Source: Poseidonibacter parvus (GTDB lineage Bacteria; Campylobacterota; Campylobacteria; Campylobacterales; Arcobacteraceae). From it: 64,000 nt of DNA. Positions 33,685-43,055 of this stretch are shown here, one piece after another. The stretch covers positions 434,001 to 498,000 of the forward strand of contig NZ_CP019070.1 in NCBI RefSeq assembly GCF_001956695.1, in the 5' to 3' direction. A program made the position numbers and the translations under genes. The first letter of the stretch is position 1, and each line of letters opens with the position of its first letter. The notes under the pieces are model-generated. The model searched no databases and was not told the DNA's origin. It worked only from the letters and a program-made list of their open reading frames with translations.

Positions 33685-34353
33685 ATGCAAATTAAAAAAG
33701 TAGTAGGATTAGTATTATTAAGTGCAACATTAAGTTTTGGAAGTATGGCATCAATATTCACTGGTGAAAATGTAACAAAGAGTGAATATAAAAATGGGGA
33801 AAGAGGAATAATAGTAAAACAAGATATTGATGCTGATGGAATAATAGATAGTAAAGATGATTGTTTAGAAACAATTCCATGTAAAGAAGAGGGATGTAAA
33901 GAACCTGAACCAAAACCAGTAGTAATAGGTGATGATGATAAAGATGGAGTTTTAAATAATATTGATGAATGTCCAAATACACCAAAAGGTTTTGAAGTTG
34001 ATGAAGTAGGGTGTAGTAAATTAGTAAATTTAGAAGTTCTTTTTGATAGAAATAAATATAACATAAAAGAAAACTTTACTCAAAAATTAGATATTTTTGT
34101 AGATTTTATGAAAAAACACATAGAATATAAAGCAGAAATACAAGGACATACAGATAGTAGAGCTACAGAGAAATATAATGAAGTATTATCTGAAAATAGA
34201 GCAAGTACTATAAAAACATATTTAATCGAAAGTGGAATTGAAGAAGAAAGATTAACTTCAATAGGTTATGGGGAATTAAGTCCCATTGATACTAATAAAA
34301 CAAAAGAGGGAAGAGCAAATAATAGACGAGTTATTGCAGTTCTTAAAAAATAG
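33685..34353 (+). CDS. OmpA-family protein with thrombospondin type 3 calcium repeats
   Basis: A 222-residue exported protein. It has a signal peptide (about residues 1-22), a calcium-binding repeat region (DIDADGIIDSKDDC; DDDKDGVLNNIDECPNTPKG) at about 48-110, and an OmpA C-terminal peptidoglycan-binding domain (EIQGHTDSRATEKYNEVLSENRA; IGYGELSPI; GRANNRRV). It lies 15 bp after the adhesin gene and before the channel gene, so it is probably a periplasmic or outer membrane partner that anchors the export machinery to the cell wall. Confidence 0.88.
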   Translation: MQIKKVVGLVLLSATLSFGSMASIFTGENVTKSEYKNGERGIIVKQDIDADGIIDSKDDCLETIPCKEEGCKEPEPKPVVIGDDDKDGVLNNIDECPNTPKGFEVDEVGCSKLVNLEVLFDRNKYNIKENFTQKLDIFVDFMKKHIEYKAEIQGHTDSRATEKYNEVLSENRASTIKTYLIESGIEEERLTSIGYGELSPIDTNKTKEGRANNRRVIAVLKK

Positions 34354-34435
34354 TTATTTATAATATTTTACTTTTTTTGTTATAGAATTAAAATATAGAA
34401 TTAATTAGACAAAATTCATTCTTTTACTCACATTT

Positions 34436-34478
34436 ATAGGGTATAATGATGCTAGAAAGTTAAAATAAGGAAAAATGA
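34436..34478 (+). promoter_or_regulatory. Internal promoter for the Lap secretion genes
   Basis: GGGTATAATGATG near 34439-34451 holds a consensus TATAAT box about 30 bp before the GTG start at 34479, with AAGGA as ribosome site. It would allow the secretion operon to be transcribed apart from the adhesin. Confidence 0.5.
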
Positions 34479-36404
34479 GTGGAAAATAATTTTTTTATAA
34501 AAAAAGTAATATTATTATGTTTACTTTTAAGCCAAATGAACGCTGCAGAGTATTATAAAAAAGTAGTATTAGCAAGTTTTGTAAATGAAACAAGAGCAGA
34601 AGCTAAATTTTCAAAGCTTCAAAATATAATTGAGTCAAAAATTCAAAAACAAAAAGAAGAATATCCCTTTAGTGTAGTTGTAAGACCTTCTGGAAATAAA
34701 TATATAATTGCAGTAGAACCTTTTAAGAGTTATGAAGAAGCAAAAAAAGTTTTATCAGCATTAAAATCTTCTTTTCCTACAGCATTTATAAATAATAATG
34801 CTCAAGTAGTTGATAATAATATAGAAGTTATTCAAGATATGACTATACTGAAAGTTAAAGAAGAGGTTAAAGAAGTTGATAAAACAGTAGTTGTTAAAGA
34901 AAAACCTGAACTTAAAAGTGAAGTAAATAAGGTATCTAACCCTTATTCATTAGAACGAATGCTAAATGAACTTATTTATACTGACCCTGAAATTAAAGAG
35001 AGACTATTTCAATATAACTCAATAGTAGAAGAAATTGATATTTCAGATGCTGGATATTATCCAACAGTTGATTTTATAGGAAAACTTGGTGAAAAACGAA
35101 GTGAAAAAGAGCAACCAGATGACTCGATTACAAAAGATACTTATGGTACATCAGAATTAACACTTAGAGTAGTTCAAAATTTATTTAATGGCTTTGGAAC
35201 ACAAGCTGCTGTTAATAGAGATGAAGCCAGAGCAAAAGCTGCATTTAATAAATATATTGAAGTTGCACAAGATAAAATGTATAGAGCAATTGAAGCATAT
35301 ATAAAAGTAATAAGATATAAAGAAGTTTTAGAAATTGCAAAGAGTAATGTAAAAATACATGAAGAGACACTTGTAAAAATTGAAGATAGATATGAAAAAG
35401 GTTTTAGTACATTAAGTGAAGTAGAAAGAGTAAAAGGTAGACTAGCCTTATCTAAATCAAACTATGTATCAGAAACAAATAATCTAATTGATGCAAAGTT
35501 TAATTTCCATAAAGCACTAGGAAGAAATGTAGATGAAACAAGATTAGTAATGCCTGAGTTTAATGGTAATATACCAAAATCATTAGAACATGCAACAGAT
35601 ATTGCTATACATAAAAACCCATCAATTTTAGTAGCAAATCATGATATTAAAGTACTACAAGAATCATTACAATATTCAAGAAAAAATGATTATCCTACTT
35701 TAGATTTGGAACTTGAGGGTTCAAGATATAATAACCTTAATGGTTCATCAGATGCTAATGAAGATGATTTAAGTGCAATGTTAGTTTTAAACTATAATTT
35801 ATATAGTGGCGGAGCACATAGAGCAGAGAAACAAAAGTATATAAGTTTGCTAAATTATGAATATGCACATAAAAATAAATTAAAAAGAGATGTAATAGAA
35901 GCTTTAGGTTTATCTTGGAGTGCTAATAAAATGATTGAAGAGCAATATAAATATCAATTAGAATACCGAGATTTAACAGCAAAAACAAAAGCAGCTTATG
36001 ATGAAGAGTTCCAATTAGGAAGAAGAACTTTAATTGACTTACTAGATGTTCAAGATGAAGTTAATAATATAAAAATAAAAGTTATTCATAATAGTTATGA
36101 TTTATTATTCTCAAAATATAGAATTATTGATGCAATGGGTGAACTATATCAATCATTTGGTCATGAATTTAAAGAAGATTATAAAAAAGATGCAGTTCTT
36201 GCTTATGTAGATCAAGATGGAGATAAGATTTTAAATACTGAAGATCAATGTGATAACTCAGCAACTCCAGAAACAAATATTTATGGTTGTGAAGGAATTA
36301 ACTGTATACAAGTTAATGAAATCAAATTTAATACAGAACTTAAAGATCAAGAAAATCAATTAGATACCACAGGGATTCAAAACTTATGGGGTGTTAAAAA
36401 CTAA
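34479..36404 (+). CDS. TolC-family outer membrane channel with added SPOR and calcium-repeat domains (LapE-like)
   Basis: A 641-residue protein from a GTG start; ATG in a nearby frame closes at once. After a signal peptide (to about residue 23), residues 24-105 look like a SPOR peptidoglycan-binding domain (YYKKVVLASFVNETRAEAKF; NKYIIAVEPFKSYEEAKKVL). The TolC/outer membrane efflux fold follows at about 150-560, with paired coiled-coil segments (EVERVKGRLALSKSNYV; LGRRTLIDLLDVQDEV). The tail (about 580-641) carries YVDQDGDKILNTEDQCD, a thrombospondin type 3-like repeat as in the OmpA-like neighbour. It would form the outer membrane pore for the adhesin. The SPOR-TolC-repeat fusion is unusual. 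Confidence 0.85.
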   Translation: MENNFFIKKVILLCLLLSQMNAAEYYKKVVLASFVNETRAEAKFSKLQNIIESKIQKQKEEYPFSVVVRPSGNKYIIAVEPFKSYEEAKKVLSALKSSFPTAFINNNAQVVDNNIEVIQDMTILKVKEEVKEVDKTVVVKEKPELKSEVNKVSNPYSLERMLNELIYTDPEIKERLFQYNSIVEEIDISDAGYYPTVDFIGKLGEKRSEKEQPDDSITKDTYGTSELTLRVVQNLFNGFGTQAAVNRDEARAKAAFNKYIEVAQDKMYRAIEAYIKVIRYKEVLEIAKSNVKIHEETLVKIEDRYEKGFSTLSEVERVKGRLALSKSNYVSETNNLIDAKFNFHKALGRNVDETRLVMPEFNGNIPKSLEHATDIAIHKNPSILVANHDIKVLQESLQYSRKNDYPTLDLELEGSRYNNLNGSSDANEDDLSAMLVLNYNLYSGGAHRAEKQKYISLLNYEYAHKNKLKRDVIEALGLSWSANKMIEEQYKYQLEYRDLTAKTKAAYDEEFQLGRRTLIDLLDVQDEVNNIKIKVIHNSYDLLFSKYRIIDAMGELYQSFGHEFKEDYKKDAVLAYVDQDGDKILNTEDQCDNSATPETNIYGCEGINCIQVNEIKFNTELKDQENQLDTTGIQNLWGVKN

Positions 36405-36414
36405 AAGAATTTAA

Positions 36415-37044
36415 ATGAAAAAATATTTAGCTTTTATCTTTTTATCCTTACTCACAGCTCTTTTTTCAAAAGAGCTGTATACTAATAATCTATTAAAGAA
36501 AATAAATCAGAAATATGGTAAATATACTGAAAATAGATTTATTTTATTGAAAAAGAAAATAAATAGTGTAAGAAATAAAAGTGATATTGAGAAAATAGAA
36601 ACAATAAATAATTTTTTTAATAAAGTAAAATATTCATCTGACTTAAAAGTATGGAATAAAAAAGATTACTGGGCGACTCCTTACGAATTTTTAGCAAAAG
36701 ACAAAGGTGATAGTGAAGATTTTGTTTTTGCTAAGTATTTTACTTTAGTAAATGATTTAAAAATGGATAGTAATAAGTTATCATTCACTTATGTTAAATC
36801 AAAGAAAAAAAAAGTTTCATACATGGTGTTAACATATTATAAAAGTAAAAAATCCATACCTATAATCTTAGACTCAATAAATTATAAGGCATTGCCTGCT
36901 TCCAAAAGGCAGGATATTGTGCCAATTTATAGTTTTAGTGCAAAAAGTGCAGGATTAAATAGAAAAAGTAATAGTAAATTTAAAGCTTCACAGAGTTTAA
37001 AATTTAGAAGACTTTTAGAGAATATCAGACAGGAAAAAATATGA
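36415..37044 (+). CDS. LapG-like transglutaminase-fold protein, catalytically degenerate
   Basis: A 209-residue secreted protein (signal peptide to about residue 18) with the LapG layout. YWATPYEFLAKDKGDSEDFVFAKYF aligns with the LapG active-site segment, in which the Ser100 position is normally Cys (GDCED). VSYMVLTYY has Tyr136 where LapG has the catalytic His (AHMVL). Only the third residue, Asp153 in IILDSI, is kept. The protein therefore should not cleave the adhesin as LapG does. The frame is intact and overlaps the LapD-like gene by four bases, so it is probably still made and may keep its LapD-binding role. Confidence 0.85.
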   Translation: MKKYLAFIFLSLLTALFSKELYTNNLLKKINQKYGKYTENRFILLKKKINSVRNKSDIEKIETINNFFNKVKYSSDLKVWNKKDYWATPYEFLAKDKGDSEDFVFAKYFTLVNDLKMDSNKLSFTYVKSKKKKVSYMVLTYYKSKKSIPIILDSINYKALPASKRQDIVPIYSFSAKSAGLNRKSNSKFKASQSLKFRRLLENIRQEKI

Positions 37045-38957
37045 GTTTATTTAAACAATTAACAATTTTAATTACAACTTTTTTAGTATTTATGCTTACT
37101 ATTTTACTTTGGTTCATATTAAGTTATGATAAGAGTCTAATAGAAAATCAATTAAATTCTAATGCAAAAAATAGTGCTTCTTTTTTAGGTTTATCTATAA
37201 GTAAAGCAGTAGATTTTGAAGATATAGCAACTATTGAGGGTATGCTAAGTGCTACTGTTGATAATGGTTTTTATGAATATATTGCTATTTATGATATAGA
37301 TGAAAATGTAAAAGTGAAACTTTCAAGTCCAAGAGAAGTAGTAAATACACCAAAATGGTTTGCTAAGATATTTGAAATAAATGCACCAAGTTCAACTGCA
37401 AATATTATGAAAGGTTGGATAAATGTAGGAACAATAGAAGTAAAAATTCATCAAGATTATGCAAATAATCAGATGTGGGATACTTTTAAATCTATTTCTA
37501 ATATATTTTTAATTTTAACAATTGTTTTACTTGTGCTATTTTACTTCTTTATTGATAAATTGTTAAAACCTTTAAAAAGGTTAAGCCTTCAAGCTAAAGC
37601 AATTGATAATAATGAATTTATAGTTGAAAAAACTCTACCTAATACTATAGAATTTAAAAATGTTGTACATGCTATGAATAAAACAATTTCTAAAATGGAA
37701 ACAATATTTAATAAAGAAGTTGAAACATTAAATAAATATAATAATTTATTGTATAAAGATAGTGATACAAATTTAGGGAATAAGAACTATTTAATTGTAA
37801 AACTAAACTCTTATTTAAAAAATTCTCATGGATTATTAACTTTTATTGAAATAAAAGATGAAATTTCATTTAAGAAAAAAGTAGGCTTTAAAAACTATTT
37901 TGCTTTTAAATCTTTTATCATTGATGAAATTAATAACAACTTTTCTTCTAATAAAAATATAGTCTTTTCGGTATTAACTGAAGGTAGTTTTGGAATACTT
38001 CTTCCTAATACCTTATATGAAGATGTAAATGAAAAATGGAATGAAATATACTCTAAAGTTCAAAAGTATATAAAAGATACAAAGTTAAATGAGTTATTTG
38101 ATGTAAAAATTGCATTTGGTATTTCAAATTATGTACAAAATACTTCAGTTGAAGCTATTTTGTCAAAAACAGATCAATCTTTATCTATTGCTATGCAAAA
38201 TAAAACTTTAAAATTAAACTACCTAGAGGAAGATGTAAAGTTTACAAAACAAGAATGGATTGAACTTTTACAATGGGCCTTTAAAAATGATGGTTTAGTA
38301 TTTGATACTCAAAATGTTGTAGATATTTTATCTAATAAAACATATATGAAAGAGTATTATACTAGATTAAAAGATGATACAGGAGCAGTATATTTCCCAG
38401 GTGATTTTTTATCTATTATTCATTCAATGGGTTGGACTTGTCAGCTAGAAAAACAAATTATTGAAAAAATATTTAAAGATAAAATAGAAAATAAGAATAA
38501 AGATAATGCAGTTCTGAACTTAACATCTGATTTTATATCAAATAAAGAAAGTGTTGATTGGTTAATTAATGAGTTAAAATCAAAATTTACTAACTCTAAC
38601 ACAATATTTTACTTCGAATGTTTAAATTCTGAGATTTTAGAATACCTAGAAGATTATAAATATTTTACAAAAGAGATATCTAAAACTAAACATAAGTTTG
38701 CAATTGAAAGTTTTACGTTTGATAATGATAATTTAGATTATTTAAAGATTCTTAAGCCTGAATATCTAAAAATCTCTAAATCATATTTAGTAGATAAGAA
38801 TAGAATCACTGATAGTATTTTATTAAATATTACTTCTACGATTGGTGCTTACTTGATTGTGAAACATGTAGAAAGTAAAGAAGAATTTGAATTTTTAAAA
38901 GATATTGGTATTAAATATTTACAAGGTAGATATATTGATAAATTAGAGGTTCGTTAA
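37041..38957 (+). CDS. LapD-like inner membrane receptor with degenerate GGDEF and EAL domains
   Basis: A 638-residue protein. Its parts are a first membrane span (about 8-28), a periplasmic LapD/MoxY-type domain (about 30-150) with GWINVG (Trp126, near the LapG-contact Trp of LapD), a second span (about 153-175), a HAMP-like linker, a GGDEF-like domain and a C-terminal EAL-like domain. The GGDEF position reads LTEGSFGILLP and the EAL position EYYTRL, so both enzymes should be inactive, as in LapD, which binds c-di-GMP instead. It normally holds LapG when c-di-GMP is high. With LapG degenerate here, its output is unclear. Confidence 0.85.
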   Translation: MSLFKQLTILITTFLVFMLTILLWFILSYDKSLIENQLNSNAKNSASFLGLSISKAVDFEDIATIEGMLSATVDNGFYEYIAIYDIDENVKVKLSSPREVVNTPKWFAKIFEINAPSSTANIMKGWINVGTIEVKIHQDYANNQMWDTFKSISNIFLILTIVLLVLFYFFIDKLLKPLKRLSLQAKAIDNNEFIVEKTLPNTIEFKNVVHAMNKTISKMETIFNKEVETLNKYNNLLYKDSDTNLGNKNYLIVKLNSYLKNSHGLLTFIEIKDEISFKKKVGFKNYFAFKSFIIDEINNNFSSNKNIVFSVLTEGSFGILLPNTLYEDVNEKWNEIYSKVQKYIKDTKLNELFDVKIAFGISNYVQNTSVEAILSKTDQSLSIAMQNKTLKLNYLEEDVKFTKQEWIELLQWAFKNDGLVFDTQNVVDILSNKTYMKEYYTRLKDDTGAVYFPGDFLSIIHSMGWTCQLEKQIIEKIFKDKIENKNKDNAVLNLTSDFISNKESVDWLINELKSKFTNSNTIFYFECLNSEILEYLEDYKYFTKEISKTKHKFAIESFTFDNDNLDYLKILKPEYLKISKSYLVDKNRITDSILLNITSTIGAYLIVKHVESKEEFEFLKDIGIKYLQGRYIDKLEVR

Positions 38958-41110
38958 TGTTTAAGAATCTAGAACATAATAAACTATCTTCTTCTTTATT
39001 TGATAACTTAATTTACTTTTTAAAGTATTATCATAAGTCAATAAGTGCAAATACACTTATTGAAGGCTTCCCTTTAAAACAAGAAGAGAAAATTCCTGAT
39101 ATGTTAAGCTCTTATGATGGGAAACCTTTATTTGTATCTCTTGCAAGAAAGGCAGGTTTTAAGTCAAAGTATGCAAAAAAAGAGTTTAAAGATATCTCTG
39201 CATTAATACTACCCGCAATTATTATTCTAAAAGATAGCTCTTCTTGTATCTTAGAAAAAATTGATAGAAAAAAGCAAACTGCAATCGTTCATGTAAACGA
39301 TTTTGCAGAAGTCCAAGAAGAAATTGATTTAAATAAACTTGAAGAATTATATTCAGGAGAGATGTTTTTACTAAAAAAAGATCATTTCGAAAGTGAAGTA
39401 AAACCATCCCTATTAGAAAAAAATGATAGTCATTGGTTCTGGGGTACAATAAAAAAGAATTTTTCTATATATAAAGATGTGATAATAGCATCAATACTAA
39501 TTAATATATTTGTATTAACTACACCATTTTTTGTGATGAATGTATATGATAGAGTTGTTCCTAACTTTGCATTAGAAACATTGTGGGCCTTGGCTATAGG
39601 TATTTGTATTATATATATATTTGATTTAGTTACAAAATTTATTAGGGCTTATTATATAGATATTAGTTCAAAAAAAGTTGATATTATAGTATCTTCCAAA
39701 TTATTTGATAAAATACTAAATATTAAACTAGAACATAAACCTAAATCAATCGGATCTTTTGCAAATAATATTAAAGACTTTGAACTTATTAAAAACTTCT
39801 TTTCTAGTTCAACAATGGCTGTTTTAGTCGATTTGCCTTTTGCTATTTTATTCTTAGTTGCTATTTTTTATATTTCAGGCTCTATTGTGATAATTCCTTT
39901 AATTTTTATTACACTTATTCTAATATATTCCTTACTTATTAGAAATCCATTACAAAAAAGTATAGAAGCATCAAATGAAGCAGTATCTTATAAAAATGGT
40001 ATTCTTATTGAAAGTTTAAGTGGACTTGAAACAATTAAAAGCTTAGGTGCTTCAGGGCATCTTAGATGGAAGTGGGAAGAGAGTACTGCTGATATTTCAA
40101 CTAAGTCATTATTTACTAAAATGATAACAACATCAATTACAAATGTAAATGCTTTCTTTGTACAACTTACAACAATTTTCATAGTAATTTATGGAGTATA
40201 TGCAATTTCTGAAAATGAATTAACACTAGGAGGCTTAATAGCAGCTGTAATTTTAGGCTCACGTGCAATTGGTCCTATGGGACAGTTTGCCTCACTTATA
40301 AGTAATTATGAACAAGCAAAAACTTCATATAATATGATTGATAATATTATGAATCTTCCAGAAGAAAGATCTAAAAATAAAGCAGCAATTCATAAAGAAT
40401 ATATTTCAGGTTCTTTTGAATTTAAAGATGTTTCATTCTTTTATAATGAAAATAAAAAAGTATTAGACTCTTTAAATTTTACGGTTAAACATGGAGAAAA
40501 GATAGGAATAATAGGAAAAATAGGTTCAGGTAAATCTACAATTATGAAACTTTTAATGAAACTTTATGATGCAAATGAAGGTGAAATAATTGTTGATGGT
40601 ATTGAAATAAAACAAATAGAACCCTCTGATGTTAGAAAAAATATTGCTTATGTTTCCCAAGATACCTTACTATTTAATGGAACATTAAAAGAGAATATTT
40701 TATATAAATACCCTTATGAAAGTGATAAAACCTTAATTACAGCTACAAAAACAGCACAATTATTAGATTTTGTTAATGCACATCCTGAAGGCTTTGACTT
40801 GCGTGTAGGGGAGAGAGGTGATACTTTATCTGGTGGACAGAAAAAAGCTATTTCATTAGCTCGAGCATTAGTTGGTAATTATTCTACTTTACTATTAGAT
40901 GAACCAACAGATAGTATGGATATTTCTACTGAAAAAAATCTAATAAGTGCTTTAAAAAATGAGATTAAAGATAAAACAGTAATTCTTACTACTCATAAAA
41001 ATTCAATGCTAGAATTAGTTGATAGATTAATTGTTGTTGATAATGGAAAAATAGTTTTAGATGGTGAAAAATCGTATGTATTAAATGCACTATCAAATAA
41101 GGTTAAATAA
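38957..41110 (+). CDS. Type I secretion permease/ATPase (LapB-like)
   Basis: A 717-residue inner membrane ABC exporter. Residues about 1-140 form a C39-peptidase-like domain without a catalytic Cys, usual for exporters of large adhesins. Membrane spans lie at about 170-450. The ATPase follows, with Walker A GKIGSGKST (about residue 520), signature LSGGQKKAISLARAL and Walker B LLLDEPTDSMD. It overlaps both neighbours by one base (TAATG). With the HlyD-like and TolC-like proteins it exports the adhesin encoded upstream. Confidence 0.92.
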   Translation: MFKNLEHNKLSSSLFDNLIYFLKYYHKSISANTLIEGFPLKQEEKIPDMLSSYDGKPLFVSLARKAGFKSKYAKKEFKDISALILPAIIILKDSSSCILEKIDRKKQTAIVHVNDFAEVQEEIDLNKLEELYSGEMFLLKKDHFESEVKPSLLEKNDSHWFWGTIKKNFSIYKDVIIASILINIFVLTTPFFVMNVYDRVVPNFALETLWALAIGICIIYIFDLVTKFIRAYYIDISSKKVDIIVSSKLFDKILNIKLEHKPKSIGSFANNIKDFELIKNFFSSSTMAVLVDLPFAILFLVAIFYISGSIVIIPLIFITLILIYSLLIRNPLQKSIEASNEAVSYKNGILIESLSGLETIKSLGASGHLRWKWEESTADISTKSLFTKMITTSITNVNAFFVQLTTIFIVIYGVYAISENELTLGGLIAAVILGSRAIGPMGQFASLISNYEQAKTSYNMIDNIMNLPEERSKNKAAIHKEYISGSFEFKDVSFFYNENKKVLDSLNFTVKHGEKIGIIGKIGSGKSTIMKLLMKLYDANEGEIIVDGIEIKQIEPSDVRKNIAYVSQDTLLFNGTLKENILYKYPYESDKTLITATKTAQLLDFVNAHPEGFDLRVGERGDTLSGGQKKAISLARALVGNYSTLLLDEPTDSMDISTEKNLISALKNEIKDKTVILTTHKNSMLELVDRLIVVDNGKIVLDGEKSYVLNALSNKVK

Positions 41111-42420
41111 TGAAAGAACAAGATAAAACAAATGATTACGAATATATAAATTCCGTATCTAAAGCCTTAGTTGAAAAAGTACCAAATAGTACAAAAGTTC
41201 TTTTATATCTAATTTTTTTATTAATAACGTGCTTCTTTATCTGGGCATATTTTGCAAATATTGATCAGTTAGTAAGAGGTGAAAGTAAAGTTATACCTTA
41301 TGGTCAAAATCAAGTTGTTCAAAATTTTGAGGGTGGTATTATTACTAAGATTCTAGTAGAAGAGGGTGACTTAGTAAATAAAGGTGATATCTTATTAAAA
41401 CTAAAAAATAAACAATCTTCATCTACTTATGAAAAAAATATATTAGAAATAGATGTCTTGAAAGCACAAAAAAATAGATTATACGCAGAAGCAAATGATA
41501 AAGAATTTGTATTTGATGAGAAAAATGATATTTATCAAGAAGAGTATGATTTATATAAAAGTAATATTTCTCAACTTGATTCAAAACTTAGAGTATTAAA
41601 AGATCAAATTTCTCAAAAAGAGAAAGAAAAAAATGAAATAAGATCTAGAGTAAGACATTTAAATCAAAATTTCAAACTTATTAGAGAAGAACAAAAAGTT
41701 ATGGATCCTTTAGTAAAAAGAGGAATCGTTTCTAAAGTTGAATACTTAAAACTACTAAGAGAAGCAAATAGTATTAAAGATGAATTAGAATCTTCTAGAT
41801 TATCATTAAAAAGAGTTTCATCTTCTGTAAATGAAGCTAAAAATAGATATAAAGAAGCGAAGATAGAATTTAAAAATAATGCGCAAAAAGAATATAATGA
41901 AGTTATAGGAAAGATAAATCAGTTTTCAAAACAAAATCAGGGGTTAGCAGATCAAGTTGATAGAACATCAGTCCTTTCTCCTGTAACAGGTTATATAAAG
42001 AAAATGCATGTAAATACAATAGGTGGAAGTGTACAACCTGGTATGGATTTAATAGAAATAGTTCCTAAAAATAAAAAGCTTTTAATTGAAGCAAAAATAA
42101 AACCAGAAGATATTGCTTTTTTACATCACAAGCAAAATGTAACATTGAAATTTACAGCTTATGATTTTACAATCTATGGATCATTAGATGGAACAATTGA
42201 AAAGATATCTCCTGATTCAACAACAGATCAAGAAAATCATACATATTATTTAGTCTATATTCGTGCTGATAAAGATCACTTAGGTACTGATAAAAAACCT
42301 TTAATGATTATGCCTGGGATGAGAGGAAGTGCTGATATCTTAACAGGAAAAAAGACGGTTCTAACATATCTTTTAAAACCACTTATTAAAACAAAACAAT
42401 ATGCATTTACGGAAAATTAG
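41110..42420 (+). CDS. HlyD-family membrane fusion protein (LapC-like)
   Basis: A 436-residue periplasmic adaptor. It has one membrane span (about 34-54), a lipoyl-like half (GQNQVVQNFEGGIITKILVEEGD), a long coiled coil (about 115-285) and the second lipoyl/beta-barrel half (VLSPVTGYIKKMHVNTIGG), ending with the conserved MPGMRGSADILTGKKTVLTYLLKPL. The last segment is the HlyD C-terminal signature. It bridges the LapB-like exporter and the TolC-like channel. Confidence 0.92.
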   Translation: MKEQDKTNDYEYINSVSKALVEKVPNSTKVLLYLIFLLITCFFIWAYFANIDQLVRGESKVIPYGQNQVVQNFEGGIITKILVEEGDLVNKGDILLKLKNKQSSSTYEKNILEIDVLKAQKNRLYAEANDKEFVFDEKNDIYQEEYDLYKSNISQLDSKLRVLKDQISQKEKEKNEIRSRVRHLNQNFKLIREEQKVMDPLVKRGIVSKVEYLKLLREANSIKDELESSRLSLKRVSSSVNEAKNRYKEAKIEFKNNAQKEYNEVIGKINQFSKQNQGLADQVDRTSVLSPVTGYIKKMHVNTIGGSVQPGMDLIEIVPKNKKLLIEAKIKPEDIAFLHHKQNVTLKFTAYDFTIYGSLDGTIEKISPDSTTDQENHTYYLVYIRADKDHLGTDKKPLMIMPGMRGSADILTGKKTVLTYLLKPLIKTKQYAFTEN

Positions 42421-42421
42421 A

Positions 42422-43021
42422 ATGCGAATAATTTTTATTTCCCCTAATAGATTATTGCATGAACAATGGAGCAAAGCTATTGAACATCAGATAAAGGTTT
42501 CTAATTTATACTTTGAAAAAGAGATAAAAGATTTTGTTTTTTTTAAAGAAGATATAGTCTTGTTTGATTATGATAATTTAAAAGAATATTTATCTTTTAC
42601 TTTAATAAGTAAAGTTTTATGTTTAAGTTCAAAGTTAGATAATATAAAGGGGTTTAAGCTTTTAAAACAAGGGGTAAAAGGTTATGGTAATAATTATATG
42701 ACTCCAATGAATTTAAAAGAAGCTATTAAAGTTATCAAAAGTGATAAGGTTTGGGTAAATCCAGATTTAATGAGTTTTATTATTGAGAATTCTACACTAT
42801 CAAACTTAGTAAAATATGATGATAAAATAGATGAATTAAGTCAAAGAGAATTAGATGTTTCAAAGTTTGTTTCAAAGGGGTTTACAAATAAAGAAATAGC
42901 ACATGAGCTTAATATTACCGAGAGAACTATTAAAGCTCATATCTCAACTGTATTCCAAAAGTTACAAATAAAAGATAGAGTAACTTTAGGAATTATGATG
43001 AAAGAGTATTTAAATTCTTAA
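42422..43021 (+). CDS. LuxR-type transcriptional regulator at the end of the Lap operon
   Basis: A 199-residue protein. The ATG at 42422, two bases after the lapC-like stop, is preferred over 42401 inside that gene. The C-terminal part (about 130-195) is a LuxR helix-turn-helix: LSQRELDVSKFVSKGFTNKE, then IAHELNITERTIKAHISTVF. The N-terminal half resembles a receiver domain in length but lacks a clear phospho-acceptor Asp setting, so it may be a pseudo-receiver like CsgD. By position it probably regulates the adhesin operon; the palindrome before the adhesin gene is a candidate target. Confidence 0.8.
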   Translation: MRIIFISPNRLLHEQWSKAIEHQIKVSNLYFEKEIKDFVFFKEDIVLFDYDNLKEYLSFTLISKVLCLSSKLDNIKGFKLLKQGVKGYGNNYMTPMNLKEAIKVIKSDKVWVNPDLMSFIIENSTLSNLVKYDDKIDELSQRELDVSKFVSKGFTNKEIAHELNITERTIKAHISTVFQKLQIKDRVTLGIMMKEYLNS

Positions 43022-43027
43022 GTAAAA

Positions 43028-43049
43028 AATACTCTTACTCAAAAGTATT
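43028..43049 (-). terminator. Terminator downstream of trpS
   Basis: On the minus strand AATACT (43049-43044) pairs with AGTATT (43033-43028) and is followed by a T run (TTTT), a small intrinsic terminator for trpS. A wider inverted repeat, TAAATTCTTAA/TTAAGAATTTA, brackets it and includes the end of the convergent LuxR gene. Confidence 0.5.
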
Positions 43050-43055
43050 AAGAAT

